Origin: Spirochaetales bacterium
GTDB taxonomy: Bacteria; Spirochaetota; Spirochaetia; Treponematales; Treponemataceae
DNA length: 42,861 nucleotides
Assembly (NCBI GenBank): GCA_016929605.1
Contig: JAFGIM010000150.1
Span: 1 to 42,861 of the forward strand
Reading direction: 5' to 3'
A program made the translations under genes and the position numbers. The notes under the pieces are model-generated. The model was not told the DNA's origin. It did no database searches and saw only the letters and a list, made by a program, of their open reading frames with translations. Shown here piece after piece: positions 24,585 to 34,016 of the stretch; the stretch's first letter is position 1, and each line of letters begins with the position of its first letter.

Positions 24585-24950
24585 GTGAATACCAAAACAA
24601 TTCTACTGTTTGCTTTATACATTATCGTGATTGGAATCCCTATCCATGGAGAAGAAACTATCAATGGAACCTACGTCATTCAAGATGCCGTCGAAAACTA
24701 TCAGGGAACTCGTTTTTTCAAGATTAGTCGAAACAAGTATCAGGAATATGAATTATCTGTTGATACCGCCTTTCAAGGAATTGCCTATTACGACAAGGAA
24801 GGACAAGAACTTTTTTGTGTTTTTACCAGCGCACATCAATACAGTACACTCCTTAAGGTGGTAGTAAAAGAGGGTCTTCTTAGGGTGTACTCGCTAGAAA
24901 ACAATATCTGGCGTGAATACCCCGGCACCTACAGAAAAAAAACATCATAA
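24585..24950 (+). CDS. Small secreted hypothetical protein
   Basis: 121 residues starting with GTG, preceded by AAGGAAGG. The signal peptide is residues 1-22 (ending HGEE). The remainder is rich in beta-forming residues (GTYVIQDAVENYQGTRFFKISRNK and repeated Tyr), as in small lipocalin-like or META-like beta domains, but no family is recognised. It is divergent from 24013-24486; the gap holds the palindrome AGTATACT at 24546-24553. Confidence 0.6.
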   Translation: MNTKTILLFALYIIVIGIPIHGEETINGTYVIQDAVENYQGTRFFKISRNKYQEYELSVDTAFQGIAYYDKEGQELFCVFTSAHQYSTLLKVVVKEGLLRVYSLENNIWREYPGTYRKKTS

Positions 24951-24964
24951 GCGGCATATTTCGG

Positions 24965-24993
24965 TTGATTTGTTGCGAGATTCAACATATTAT
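24965..24993 (+). promoter_or_regulatory. Promoter of the GH94-like gene
   Basis: TTGATT (24965-24970), a 17-base spacer and TATTAT (24988-24993), followed by an AT-rich leader with AGGAAGG before ATG 25026. Confidence 0.6.
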
Positions 24994-25025
24994 ACAATAA
25001 TAAAATCTCTCAGGAAGGATTAACC

Positions 25026-27959
25026 ATGAATACATACATTTCAGCGAGGACCGAATCAAGGAGCGCACGGAGTTTCTTGCAGGGATTATTCCCCAACCAA
25101 TGGCGAGGAGCGGCGGATGCTCGATTCCTTTCCAGCCGTTGTGTAAACGCTCTTGGTGTATGTGGCTTGCCCTTTACCGCCCCGGTACTACAGGAACTCT
25201 TAAAGATAAGAGCCTTTGAAGACTTACTGCAAAACGTAAAGAAATCGACAGACTCATTACTCCTTTGCGTAAATGAAAATGTCTCAGTTAGTGCCTTTCG
25301 GCATTCTGTCTCTTCTATATCCGAAATACATCTGCCGGCAGCCCTTCTGCAAGAAATAACGTCCCTTCTTTCTTCCGTTCCACACTGGGCTGGACACATC
25401 AATTCGGAAGGCGAACATGTAATCAACCTGAAGTTTCCCAGTCCCGGCCCCCATTTTTACTCGAATCTGTTAATGGGAAACCGGACAGGTTTTGACTATC
25501 CCTTACAAACAACCCCAAAAAGCGTTGTAGACCGTGTGGGTCGAGGCAGTTTTAGATCGCATGCAGCCACCCAGGTACTTGCAACTCGTTGGGACCTTAG
25601 ACAGGAAGAAAACGGATTTCCCAGTAACCGACAATTTTATCTTTGCGAAGCGGGTAAGCCTTTTTTTTATTCTGCAAATCCCGAAAGTGACTGCGTTTCC
25701 GAAGGCCGTTGCATTCACGGACAAAACGTCACACGCATAGAATACGCAACTACGTGCGGCGTAACTATTTCCCGAACGATATTTTTGCCTAAACAGGAAC
25801 AAGGCTTACCTCTTGCAGTAGAAATTCAGCGCATAGAGATTACCAATAAAAGCACTACGCCGCGGACCCTGCGCCTGGTATATACCGGGATGTTTGGACC
25901 GACCAAGCCCGGAGCCCTTCAGGAAGACGTTCTGTACAGCAACATCATCATGGAAGGTGGAATTCTCTACAACGACGATGGAACGGTCAAGGCGGTAAGT
26001 CCCAATTACTTCCCCGCTGCGGATAAAGAAGACCTGCGCTTTAATGCATTAGTGATTCGCGACGAAAAGACCAATCGCTTTCCGGACGAGTTCTGTCTTA
26101 ACTACAACGACTTTGTCGGAAGTGGCACCCTGGAAAACCCGGCATTTCTTGCTCAACTTCCCAACAAGCTCTCCCGCAAAGGGCCGGGCTTTTTTGCCCT
26201 TGCCGCGGAAATAACGCTCAAACCGGGGGAAACAGGATTCGTGGATAACTTTACCGGTCTTGTTTCCAGTAAGGCAAATCCATCCTTTAGCCAAGAGTCC
26301 CTTGCCAAGGAAGTGGACAATCTCCTTCGCTATTTCAAGGATACAGAGTCAGTGCCACAGGCCCTTAGGTCAGTAAAAGATTTCTTTACAAGCTATGCCT
26401 CCTTCTTTGCGCTGGAAAGCGAGCGAAAAGATTTCTCGGTGTACTGCAGCAAGAATCTACCCTTCCAGGTATTGTACCAAACCTTTGTCTCCCGATCCTT
26501 TGGACAAACCCAAAAAGGCTACCGAGAAATTGGATTCAGGGAGATACAGGATCTTTTTGCATCCATGTATTATTTTCATGCTCAGGGAAACAGCGCCTTT
26601 GCCAAACAACTACTGAGCGAATGGGTGGCACAGGTTCATGAGTTTGGTTTTGCGAACCACAACTTTTTTTGGGAAGGAAAAGAAGCAGGCAATTGGTCTG
26701 ATGATGCACTCTGGCTCCATCAGGCGGTAAGCCGCTATGTACACTTAACTGGAGACGTTGCCTATCTTGACGAGATGGTGTGCGTTGCAGGAGAAACAAA
26801 GAAAACAAGAAGTGTCTACGATACCTTAATCGCCGCCATCCGCTACTCCACGGAGATATCTATTGGCAAGCACGCTCTTCCCCTTCTTGACCGCGCGGAC
26901 TGGAATGATTGTCTTCGACTTGACCGCAACTATCATTCAGGAGCCGAAAAGGAAAAGATATACCGAGAAACCGGCAGCTATGAGTCAAACTGCACAGAAA
27001 GTGTAATGAATGCCTTCCTTGCAATAACCGCTGCAAAGGATTTGAAGTCTCTTGCAGAATTGAAACAGGATACAAAAACAGTTCAATGGCTAACAGGAGT
27101 TATAAGTCGCCTAGACTCGGCAGTCAAGAAACACGCATGGATTGGCAACACCTATGCCCGACTCCTTTTTAATCAGTATCCCGGATTTACCCATGCAGGA
27201 GCTGACGGGGATGGTCTTGATACAGACGGAAGCGGTGGAACCTTCTTCCTTAACAGCTTCTCCTGGTCTATTCTTTCGGGAACCGCGGACGATACACAAA
27301 TAGCCTCCATGCTTGAAGTAGTACGCAAAAAACTTAAAACACCGTTCGGGCTAAAGCTGGTATCTCCCAATGATCTGAGCCGGGTGGTCAGTGACGCGGC
27401 AAGCGCCGAGTACTTCCCTGGCGATCGGGAAAACGGGGCAGTATTTAAGCACGCGAGCATGATGGCGGTATCTGCAATGCTCGACGCCGCGAAGCGGGTG
27501 CAAGACCCTTCCCTGGCAAAGGAACTAGCCGGGGAAGCATGGACTATGATCGATCTGGTATATCCCGGTCGAACCATGGCCGATCCCTTTACCCTTGCCG
27601 GTAACCCCCGCTTTTGCACGCAATACAATAATAGCGAAACAGGGGAGAACATCGGACCATTATTGAGCGGCACCTCAACATGGTTTATTCTCGCCCTTCT
27701 TAAGGCCTATGGCATTGAACTTTCCGGAAAGGGTTTGACTATGGATCCCATCCTGAGACCTGAGGATCGATCAATGGCACTTACGCTAACCATGGGAGAT
27801 GCAACAATACATATCCACTATGAAAAAGACGAGGGCTTTAGCCGAGCAAAAGATTGCACGATGAGCGTTACCCTTGACGGAACGGCGATAAAGGGACATT
27901 GTATCCCGCTCCCGCTTTCTGCAGGAGAGCATGAGCTTACTGTTAGGCTTACATATTAA
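25026..27959 (+). CDS. GH94-like glycoside phosphorylase
   Basis: A 977-residue cytoplasmic protein with no signal peptide. The central and C-terminal (alpha/alpha)6 region resembles GH94 (former glycosyltransferase family 36) phosphorylases: GYREIGFREIQDLFASMYYF, NWSDDALWLHQAVSRYV, LLDRADWNDCLRL (DWND with the expected catalytic Asp near residues 625-628) and TGENIGPLLSGTSTWFI near the C-terminus. Such enzymes split beta-linked disaccharides or oligosaccharides with phosphate to give sugar 1-phosphate. About 150 N-terminal residues are not recognisable. The sugar cannot be told. It would match an imported glucan fragment and a UDPGP enzyme that uses sugar 1-phosphate. The ACT gene follows after 11 bases. 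Confidence 0.75.
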   Translation: MNTYISARTESRSARSFLQGLFPNQWRGAADARFLSSRCVNALGVCGLPFTAPVLQELLKIRAFEDLLQNVKKSTDSLLLCVNENVSVSAFRHSVSSISEIHLPAALLQEITSLLSSVPHWAGHINSEGEHVINLKFPSPGPHFYSNLLMGNRTGFDYPLQTTPKSVVDRVGRGSFRSHAATQVLATRWDLRQEENGFPSNRQFYLCEAGKPFFYSANPESDCVSEGRCIHGQNVTRIEYATTCGVTISRTIFLPKQEQGLPLAVEIQRIEITNKSTTPRTLRLVYTGMFGPTKPGALQEDVLYSNIIMEGGILYNDDGTVKAVSPNYFPAADKEDLRFNALVIRDEKTNRFPDEFCLNYNDFVGSGTLENPAFLAQLPNKLSRKGPGFFALAAEITLKPGETGFVDNFTGLVSSKANPSFSQESLAKEVDNLLRYFKDTESVPQALRSVKDFFTSYASFFALESERKDFSVYCSKNLPFQVLYQTFVSRSFGQTQKGYREIGFREIQDLFASMYYFHAQGNSAFAKQLLSEWVAQVHEFGFANHNFFWEGKEAGNWSDDALWLHQAVSRYVHLTGDVAYLDEMVCVAGETKKTRSVYDTLIAAIRYSTEISIGKHALPLLDRADWNDCLRLDRNYHSGAEKEKIYRETGSYESNCTESVMNAFLAITAAKDLKSLAELKQDTKTVQWLTGVISRLDSAVKKHAWIGNTYARLLFNQYPGFTHAGADGDGLDTDGSGGTFFLNSFSWSILSGTADDTQIASMLEVVRKKLKTPFGLKLVSPNDLSRVVSDAASAEYFPGDRENGAVFKHASMMAVSAMLDAAKRVQDPSLAKELAGEAWTMIDLVYPGRTMADPFTLAGNPRFCTQYNNSETGENIGPLLSGTSTWFILALLKAYGIELSGKGLTMDPILRPEDRSMALTLTMGDATIHIHYEKDEGFSRAKDCTMSVTLDGTAIKGHCIPLPLSAGEHELTVRLTY

Positions 27960-27970
27960 GGGAGAAAATA

Positions 27971-28384
27971 ATGGCGGGGATTTCAGATCTAGCAACTTTA
28001 TTAAAGGAGATGAGCCCTCGCCTTTCAACGGATTTTTTTGTATTCGCCTGTGTTACCGAGGAGCAAGCCATCCTTGATCACTATAAGCCCTGGGCGGTTA
28101 TTCGCGAAGAGGAAGGCACGACGGTTATACTTCCTGTAGACATCGCGAACAAACTGGAGATTGAATATGAAGGAGAATATGCGCGGATTACACTTACCGT
28201 TCATTCAAGCCTCCAAGCCGTTGGACTAACCGCCGAGGTTGCCAACGCGCTCAGAAACTCGGGAATAAGCGCTAATATTGTCGCCGGTTTTTATCATGAC
28301 CATATCTTTGTTCCCAAAGAGAAAGCCAAAGAAGCCATCGAATCGCTTAGACAATACTCAGCCATAAAGAAAACGTATGATTAA
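27971..28384 (+). CDS. ACT-domain protein (COG3602 type)
   Basis: A 137-residue protein of two ACT-like halves, recognisable by MSPRLSTDFFVFACV, AVIREEEGTTVILP, ITLTVHSSLQAVGLTAEVANAL and GISANIVAGFYHDHIFVP. This CASTOR-like/COG3602 family usually binds an amino acid. GGGAG overlaps the end of the GH94-like gene, suggesting an operon, though no metabolic reason is evident. Its stop TAA shares the TTAA at 28381-28384 with the convergent barrel gene. Confidence 0.87.
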   Translation: MAGISDLATLLKEMSPRLSTDFFVFACVTEEQAILDHYKPWAVIREEEGTTVILPVDIANKLEIEYEGEYARITLTVHSSLQAVGLTAEVANALRNSGISANIVAGFYHDHIFVPKEKAKEAIESLRQYSAIKKTYD

Positions 28385-29781
28385 AACGCAAGGGTAATTG
28401 AAGCCGAAAGATAATCGTTCTCCCGATAGCAGCCTAATTCTCCGTCGCGTGAACCACCAAAGAATCCCGCAGACAACTCAAAGACAATGTCGTCGCGAGT
28501 CCATGAGGCGGAAGGGATTAGATAATAATCTGTGTCTTCAATGCCGCTTATCATAGTACCCTTTATTTCAAGTTGATCACGTAAAAACTTTCTCGAGACT
28601 ATTGTCGTTATCCTTGTCTTTGTGATATCGGAGCCATCCTCAATATCAAAGGGTTTTGATCCTACATCATCGTCAAACAGTCGCACGGACCCGGCCACTT
28701 GCACATTAAAGGTAATTCCCGCGAATAAAGAACTGTCAAAACCCAGCGACCATACCAGCGATGGGTTATATATAGACGGATCATCGCCAGAGATATCTTC
28801 AGTTATATTTGCACCGAACTCACCCCTAAGGTTAATCCCTGCCAAAACGGTTGCAAGATCAAATCCAACCTGATGATAGCGATTGTATTCCTCCCGGACA
28901 AGAATGCTTGTCCCTGGAGTAACGACTAAAGAGATTGCAGGCCGCTTAAGATAGCCATAAAAGTACTGAAGCCCAACATCGGCAGAACCGAAGGTATTAG
29001 TAAAGCGAAATCCAATTTGAGAATTACCAAGAGCGCTTGTAGAAGGAGATGTATGTTCTATCGCATCGGGACCGGGAATCATATATAGCTGGGAGAGAAG
29101 CGCAAGGCTTGATTGCAGGGTAACCATATCACCCGGCATCCATCGCCCATCGCGCGCGAATTGATCACCCTTAAACGAGGGAAGATACACTGTCTCGAAT
29201 CGAGCCATTGGAGAAAGAGAAAGCGAGAGGCGAAGGAGCGGGCGTGCAATCTTTCGTTCAAGTTCATCAAGCACTGTTAAGTCACTATGATCTTGCGGAT
29301 TAATCACATCAAGAGGACCCTGACTGTCTGCGCGCCCCCAGGTGATTTTGCGAAGGCCAATTTCAACATCGACCTTTCCAAGATAGGCGCGAACAAAGGC
29401 CTCATCGATAGAAAAGGGAGAATCAATAGAAACGGTATTATCAGCGTCTACCGAAAGATATCCATCGCCACGTGATCCTGTGGCCAACAGGTTTATCTTA
29501 CCGGAAAACAAATCGCCAACGTCCACATACTCGCGACTAGAACCATCCTTCAGGTCATCGATAAACACATTAGTACCTGCGGACATTTCTCCAGACATGC
29601 GAAGCGTCTGGCGGATAGATTCAGAGGAAGTACTCTGGGGTGACTGCGAAGAATCAGGAGAATCAAAACCGAAACTGGGGAGCTCCTGGGAGCTTACCGT
29701 AATGACCAGAGAAGAGAGTATACAAAGAAAAAGAGCGAGCGAACACTTTATTCGAATATCCTTTCTGAAGGCGGCCATCAT
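28381..29781 (-). CDS. Outer-membrane beta-barrel protein (DUF1302-like)
   Basis: 466 residues with signal peptide 1-31 (ending VSSQ). A Ser/Gln-rich linker follows, then repeated amphipathic strands and a C-terminal aromatic strand ending SITLAF, the outer-membrane assembly signal. The stretch WGRADSQGPLDVINPQDHSDL near residue 145 is typical of DUF1302-like barrels encoded with RND transporters. It is the last gene of the tetR-RND-LolA-like set; its ATG overlaps the LolA-like stop (ATGA). Likely the outer-membrane receiver or pore for the exported substrate, possibly a lipid. No experimental function is implied by the sequence. Confidence 0.8.
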   Translation of the reverse strand: MMAAFRKDIRIKCSLALFLCILSSLVITVSSQELPSFGFDSPDSSQSPQSTSSESIRQTLRMSGEMSAGTNVFIDDLKDGSSREYVDVGDLFSGKINLLATGSRGDGYLSVDADNTVSIDSPFSIDEAFVRAYLGKVDVEIGLRKITWGRADSQGPLDVINPQDHSDLTVLDELERKIARPLLRLSLSLSPMARFETVYLPSFKGDQFARDGRWMPGDMVTLQSSLALLSQLYMIPGPDAIEHTSPSTSALGNSQIGFRFTNTFGSADVGLQYFYGYLKRPAISLVVTPGTSILVREEYNRYHQVGFDLATVLAGINLRGEFGANITEDISGDDPSIYNPSLVWSLGFDSSLFAGITFNVQVAGSVRLFDDDVGSKPFDIEDGSDITKTRITTIVSRKFLRDQLEIKGTMISGIEDTDYYLIPSASWTRDDIVFELSAGFFGGSRDGELGCYRENDYLSASITLAF

Positions 29782-30572
29782 TTAATCCTCCCTGTTGAAA
29801 GATAATCCACAGTAAACACTCCCTCAGGAATTACTTCATCATACTTAATGATATCCACGAAAATAGTCGTGCTTGTTTTTGCTGCTACGGTACTCATACG
29901 GGTGCGGGTTGGAGTTATACGATTCTGAACTTTTTTTGTTTCAAGAACTTCCAGCACTTTTACCAAGGCACCCTTCTTGTCGAATAATTCTATTTTCCAG
30001 GAAACCAATGTTTCTTCATCTATCCATGAAATCATTTTTGAATACTGATAGGATGAATCGTTGGGCACAGATTCAATAACATGACAGGACCTTCCATTAA
30101 GAGTTTCTTGGCGAATATAGGTATGCCTGTCTAGCGATACTTCGCGATCGGCCGAGGAAATATCATCATAGGATAAATCGGTACCCATAAAGCTACCCGA
30201 GCCTTCGGCAGATGCAATACGCCTGACCTTACCCAGAGAAGGTAGAAAAATCCATCGGTCATCATTGCCTTTGCTATTCTCCAATGTCAAAAAACGGGTT
30301 CCCGACACGCTTGCAGGGCGCTGAAACACGATGATAGTCCGGTTACCTTTATCACTATCGCTTGAGTATTGATCGATCAATCGTTCACTCTCGCTTCCAT
30401 CTTTGGCCGTTAAGACCATTCTTGATCTTGAAGAAACTGTCTTGGCCTTGATACGATCGCGTGAAGATTGAACGATGGTAAGCGCATCTTGCGAACACAC
30501 TGGCCACAGCAGGGCCAGAGACAACACGAGTGTACCGCATACTTTTTTTACTAGATTCCTTTGTGTGTACAT
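29778..30572 (-). CDS. LolA-like outer-membrane lipoprotein-sorting protein
   Basis: 264 residues with a signal peptide (1-27, ending VCSQ). The mature part has the unclosed-barrel pattern of the LolA-like family partnered with RND exporters (DUF1329/PF17131 group): RTIIVFQRPASVSGTRFL, DDRWIFLPSLGKVRRIA and the hallmark GSFMGTDLSYDDISSAD. Probably a periplasmic shuttle carrying a lipid or lipoprotein from the RND pump to the outer-membrane barrel. It starts 1 base after the RND stop, with AAGGAGAG inside the RND gene, so expression is coupled. Confidence 0.88.
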   Translation of the reverse strand: MYTQRNLVKKVCGTLVLSLALLWPVCSQDALTIVQSSRDRIKAKTVSSRSRMVLTAKDGSESERLIDQYSSDSDKGNRTIIVFQRPASVSGTRFLTLENSKGNDDRWIFLPSLGKVRRIASAEGSGSFMGTDLSYDDISSADREVSLDRHTYIRQETLNGRSCHVIESVPNDSSYQYSKMISWIDEETLVSWKIELFDKKGALVKVLEVLETKKVQNRITPTRTRMSTVAAKTSTTIFVDIIKYDEVIPEGVFTVDYLSTGRIK

Positions 30573-30573
30573 A

Positions 30574-33180
30574 TTATCTCTCCTTCTTGATAAAATCAGG
30601 CTTAATCCATGTTAGCAATACCGGTAAAACCGTTAAAGCAACTATGGAGCTGGAAAACATTGTGAGCGCGATTAAAAAACCAAATTGAGCGAGCATGTTA
30701 AACTTGGAGAGCACCAGAACAGCGAAACCGGCGCCGACAGATACTGCGTTTATCATGATCGCTTTTCCCGAAGTAACAAAAGTCCGCCTCAGGAAATTTC
30801 CCTGACCACCGCTAGCGACATACTCGCGATTATAAGCGGCAAGATAATGAATGGTGTAATCAATACCAATGCCAACGGCCAAGCTTGCCACCAGAGCCGT
30901 GCCTATGTTCAGTTTTATACCGGCTATCGCCATAACCGTGAAGTTAAGTAAGATAGAAATAGCAAGCGGCGCAATCCCTATACACCCAGCGAGTAGCGAT
31001 TTCCACGAAACAGACAGTATCAAAAATACGAGCAATATAGAAATTACGACGGATACAATTTGCGATTGCACAACCAGACGATTAAGAGATCTCTCGACAA
31101 AGGCCATGCCACCAACCGAAACAGTTACATCAGAAGGAAATTTGGCCTTTGCGTATTCCTCAATTTTCTTGACAACAACATCAGTATCAATTTGACCAAT
31201 GGTACGCAGTTGAACATTCATCCGTATCGCTGTTGGCTCCAGAGGATCATTAGCATAGGAGCTGGTGTCGCTTGAAAGGAGCGCAAGATAATTAGAAACA
31301 AGCAAGGCCAAATCTTCTTTGTTAGTCTTCCCATATTTGGCAGGATCTGCCGGTATTTCATAATAGGCTTCACCCTCAAAATTAATTGCCTTTTTTAACT
31401 CCCTAACCATCCCGCTAATATCACTTTGGCCACTTTCGCGTGATGCCTTATCAAGAATCGAAACAATCTCTTGCTGTGTTACGGGAGGCAGAGGTTCTAC
31501 TATAACCTCAGGCTCGGATACTTCTACCGTCTCGAATGAGCCAACATCATCTTGAAAAAAACCAAAGTCATCACTGTAAGAAGCAGGCTCTGGAGCAATC
31601 GCCTTAAAGCCCGAGGCATCCTCGTCGGCGTTATACACCTGATTGATCCGCTTGATCAAATCCTGAAATCCCATCACTTTGCCGGTATCAGGAACATAAG
31701 AAGTCAAATACGATGATAGTCCTTCCATTGCAACAAGCACATCTGGATGCAAAACTCCAAGCGGTTGCTCAGAACGTACGATGACGCTCACCGACTTAGT
31801 TCCAGCAAATTGGTCGCGAATAAACCTGTCCGACTCGACGACATCCGTTCCATCCCGAAAGTACTCTACCATAACATTGTCGATCACCAGCTTGGAGATT
31901 GAAAAAATTGAAAACAAGATAAAGATGATGGAGCAAAGCACAACGATCCGCTTTTTCCTGATAATTCCCATAAATGAGTCAGCAATGGCTCCACTGAGTG
32001 GATCTTCCGATTCGCTGTTGACCGTAGTGCCTGCCAACGAAGTTTGTTTTTTAGATGACCTGGGACCTCGAATAATCAGTACCGAAGGAATAAGTGTCAT
32101 CGCAACAATAAAAGAGGAAAGAACGCCAAAGCTTGAAAAATACCCAAACTCGCGAATTGGCAGAACGGAGGTAAAACAAAACGAGACGAATCCGACAAAG
32201 GTGGTTAACGCCGCAAGGGACACCGGTTTGCCTATTCTATAGACTATGTCCAAAACCAATGCTCGATGCGCATCATCAGAGAGCTCACTTGAACCGCGTT
32301 CATCAAGATAATGCGTCATTACGTGAATACCGTAGGCGCTTCCAACTGCAACCAAAATTACTGGCAATACCGTAGACAGAATCGAAAGCTTAACACCAAA
32401 AAGAGGCATGGCCCCGATTGACCAGATAGAAGCGATAACAACCGTTAATATTGGTAATAAGACCGCACTTAATCCCCTGAAGGAAAAAATAAGAACGGCA
32501 AGTACAACCACAACAACTAAAGGAATGAGCGTGGAAAGATCCGCTTCCATAGCTGAATTGACGTTAGAACTGAGAACAGGAAGCCCTGCCAGATACACCT
32601 TTGTATCATCAGTAAAAACCTCATGAGCCAAGTTCCTAATACCATCAAGAACAGCAAGGCTCTCCTCTCCTCCAGCCTCATCAGAGCTTATATCAAGAGA
32701 CACCAGAACCTGAGTTGAACGCTCGTCTTTGGAGATTAATGAGCGATCGTACAGTTCCCAGGAACGAACCCTTTTACGGATCTGCTGAATCTCTGCTTGC
32801 TCTCCCGTAAAAGACTTTGGAACCAGGGGTTCAACGACAATAGAGTCACCTTCTGAGGTAATGTAGTCAGTGGATACTATAGAGCTGACACTTTCGATTT
32901 TTTCAAGCTCTTGTAAGCGTTCATCGAAGTTCCGTACGCGAGATAGAAACTCGCCGTCAAATATTGAATCATACGGACGCTCAAGACCAACCAAAATAAA
33001 TACCTGGCTGCCGAATTCATCATCGATTGCCTCGGCTTCAAGACGGGCTTTATCATCCTTGGGCACAAACCGATAATTATTATTATCAAGTTCCATCTTT
33101 GGAAATTGAAAAGCAAATACCGCGGTAATAGCCGCCAGGACTGCCAAAATCGCCCAGGGATACCGAAATAAACGATTCAT
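30574..33180 (-). CDS. RND/MMPL-family lipid exporter
   Basis: 868 residues from ATG 33180 (AAGGAG 7 bases upstream; a GTG at 33186 lies too close to it). Two halves of six membrane segments, each with a large periplasmic loop. The hydrophobic core motifs are VGSAYGIHVMTHYLDERG in the first half and LAVGIGIDYTIHYLAAYNRE in the second. The second periplasmic loop contains an acidic insertion (residues about 525-570, many Asp/Glu/Pro). Related proteins move lipids, hopanoids or siderophores. It is the pump of the tetR/LolA-like/barrel set. Confidence 0.93.
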   Translation of the reverse strand: MNRLFRYPWAILAVLAAITAVFAFQFPKMELDNNNYRFVPKDDKARLEAEAIDDEFGSQVFILVGLERPYDSIFDGEFLSRVRNFDERLQELEKIESVSSIVSTDYITSEGDSIVVEPLVPKSFTGEQAEIQQIRKRVRSWELYDRSLISKDERSTQVLVSLDISSDEAGGEESLAVLDGIRNLAHEVFTDDTKVYLAGLPVLSSNVNSAMEADLSTLIPLVVVVVLAVLIFSFRGLSAVLLPILTVVIASIWSIGAMPLFGVKLSILSTVLPVILVAVGSAYGIHVMTHYLDERGSSELSDDAHRALVLDIVYRIGKPVSLAALTTFVGFVSFCFTSVLPIREFGYFSSFGVLSSFIVAMTLIPSVLIIRGPRSSKKQTSLAGTTVNSESEDPLSGAIADSFMGIIRKKRIVVLCSIIFILFSIFSISKLVIDNVMVEYFRDGTDVVESDRFIRDQFAGTKSVSVIVRSEQPLGVLHPDVLVAMEGLSSYLTSYVPDTGKVMGFQDLIKRINQVYNADEDASGFKAIAPEPASYSDDFGFFQDDVGSFETVEVSEPEVIVEPLPPVTQQEIVSILDKASRESGQSDISGMVRELKKAINFEGEAYYEIPADPAKYGKTNKEDLALLVSNYLALLSSDTSSYANDPLEPTAIRMNVQLRTIGQIDTDVVVKKIEEYAKAKFPSDVTVSVGGMAFVERSLNRLVVQSQIVSVVISILLVFLILSVSWKSLLAGCIGIAPLAISILLNFTVMAIAGIKLNIGTALVASLAVGIGIDYTIHYLAAYNREYVASGGQGNFLRRTFVTSGKAIMINAVSVGAGFAVLVLSKFNMLAQFGFLIALTMFSSSIVALTVLPVLLTWIKPDFIKKER

Positions 33181-33191
33181 TATCACACTCC

Positions 33192-33869
33192 TTATTTTTT
33201 TGACGTAGAAAGAATCAGTTGGGACCTATCGACCTTGGCGCCAGAGATGCCGCGAAGAAATATCTCAAAAACACGTTTCATTTCACTGACTACGATCGAC
33301 ATATCCCGTAAATCGCGCGGAAGACGCGCGACTGTATCAATGATCCCGGAGGACACAATAAGAACGGTGCGCGCAACAGTATCTGCATCAAGGTCGGCCT
33401 CCAGAGTTCCATCCTTAATACCCCTTGCAATAACATCTCTGATAAGGGTGACAAGTCGAACACCAGGATTTCGTGCGGTCCGGGAAGGACTTTCCTGAAT
33501 CAGGGGAAACGATGGTGCGATATAGTTTTTTATGCCTATGAGGATAAAGATGTCATTTGAATCGCTAAAACGATCAAGATATCCCTGCCAAAGCACCTTT
33601 ATCGCGGATATCCCCGAGTCGTTTTCGGACATTCTCGACTCGATATACTCAACGAATGAATGGCCCGCCTCTTCATAAATCGCCTCAAGCAGACTTTCTT
33701 TGTTTCGGAAATAGAGATACAAAGTCGCTTTACTGAGCTCGCATTCATGGGCAATATCGACCATACTTACCGCCTCAACCCCATGTTCCAGAATTAAATC
33801 CCTGGCAGAGTCCAGAATCAGTTTTCTGCGGGATTCCCGCTCCCGTTCTTTACGTTCAATTACGCCCAA
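33192..33869 (-). CDS. TetR-family transcriptional regulator
   Basis: 225 residues beginning with TTG (33869), preceded by GGGGAGGG. N-terminal TetR helix-turn-helix at about 28-60 (MVDIAHECELSKATLYLYFRNKESLLEAIY); the C-terminal ligand domain is divergent. It sits 11 bases upstream of the RND gene start on the same strand, so it likely represses its own operon by binding TGACCGCCGGTCA upstream. The ligand is unknown. Confidence 0.93.
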   Translation of the reverse strand: MGVIERKERERESRRKLILDSARDLILEHGVEAVSMVDIAHECELSKATLYLYFRNKESLLEAIYEEAGHSFVEYIESRMSENDSGISAIKVLWQGYLDRFSDSNDIFILIGIKNYIAPSFPLIQESPSRTARNPGVRLVTLIRDVIARGIKDGTLEADLDADTVARTVLIVSSGIIDTVARLPRDLRDMSIVVSEMKRVFEIFLRGISGAKVDRSQLILSTSKK

Positions 33870-33885
33870 TGGTCCCTCCCCGGAA

Positions 33886-33954
33886 AGTATAATGACCGCC
33901 GGTCAGTAAATAACCGGTAAACCAATAAATAACACCATGTTATAGAAATGTCAA
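33886..33954 (-). promoter_or_regulatory. tetR operon promoter region
   Basis: TATACT (33886-33891) is a good -10 box, placing the transcript start about 10 bases before the TTG start; its -35 is poor, as expected for a regulated promoter. A second, weaker pair further upstream is TTGACA (33949-33954) with TATTTA (33926-33931), 17-base spacing. Confidence 0.45.
33893..33905. promoter_or_regulatory. TetR-type operator
   Basis: TGACCGCCGGTCA, a 13-base palindrome with perfect 6-base arms around a central C. It lies directly upstream of the tetR -10 box and 77 bases from the -35 of the divergent operon. Confidence 0.75.
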
Positions 33955-33981
33955 TAGATAGTACCCAACAATGAGAACTCG

Positions 33982-34010
33982 TTGACATATCAGAGTCGAC
34001 AACCTACAAT
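33982..34010 (+). promoter_or_regulatory. Near-consensus promoter directly at an ATG
   Basis: TTGACA (33982-33987), exactly 17 bases, then TACAAT (34005-34010). ATG 34017 comes 6 bases later and there is no ribosome site; a leaderless mRNA is expected. Confidence 0.8.
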
Positions 34011-34016
34011 CAACCA

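Noticed and set aside
30869-32242. Open frames antisense to the RND gene
   Set aside because: Shadows of the real coding strand, with Ser/Thr-rich composition typical of antisense reading.
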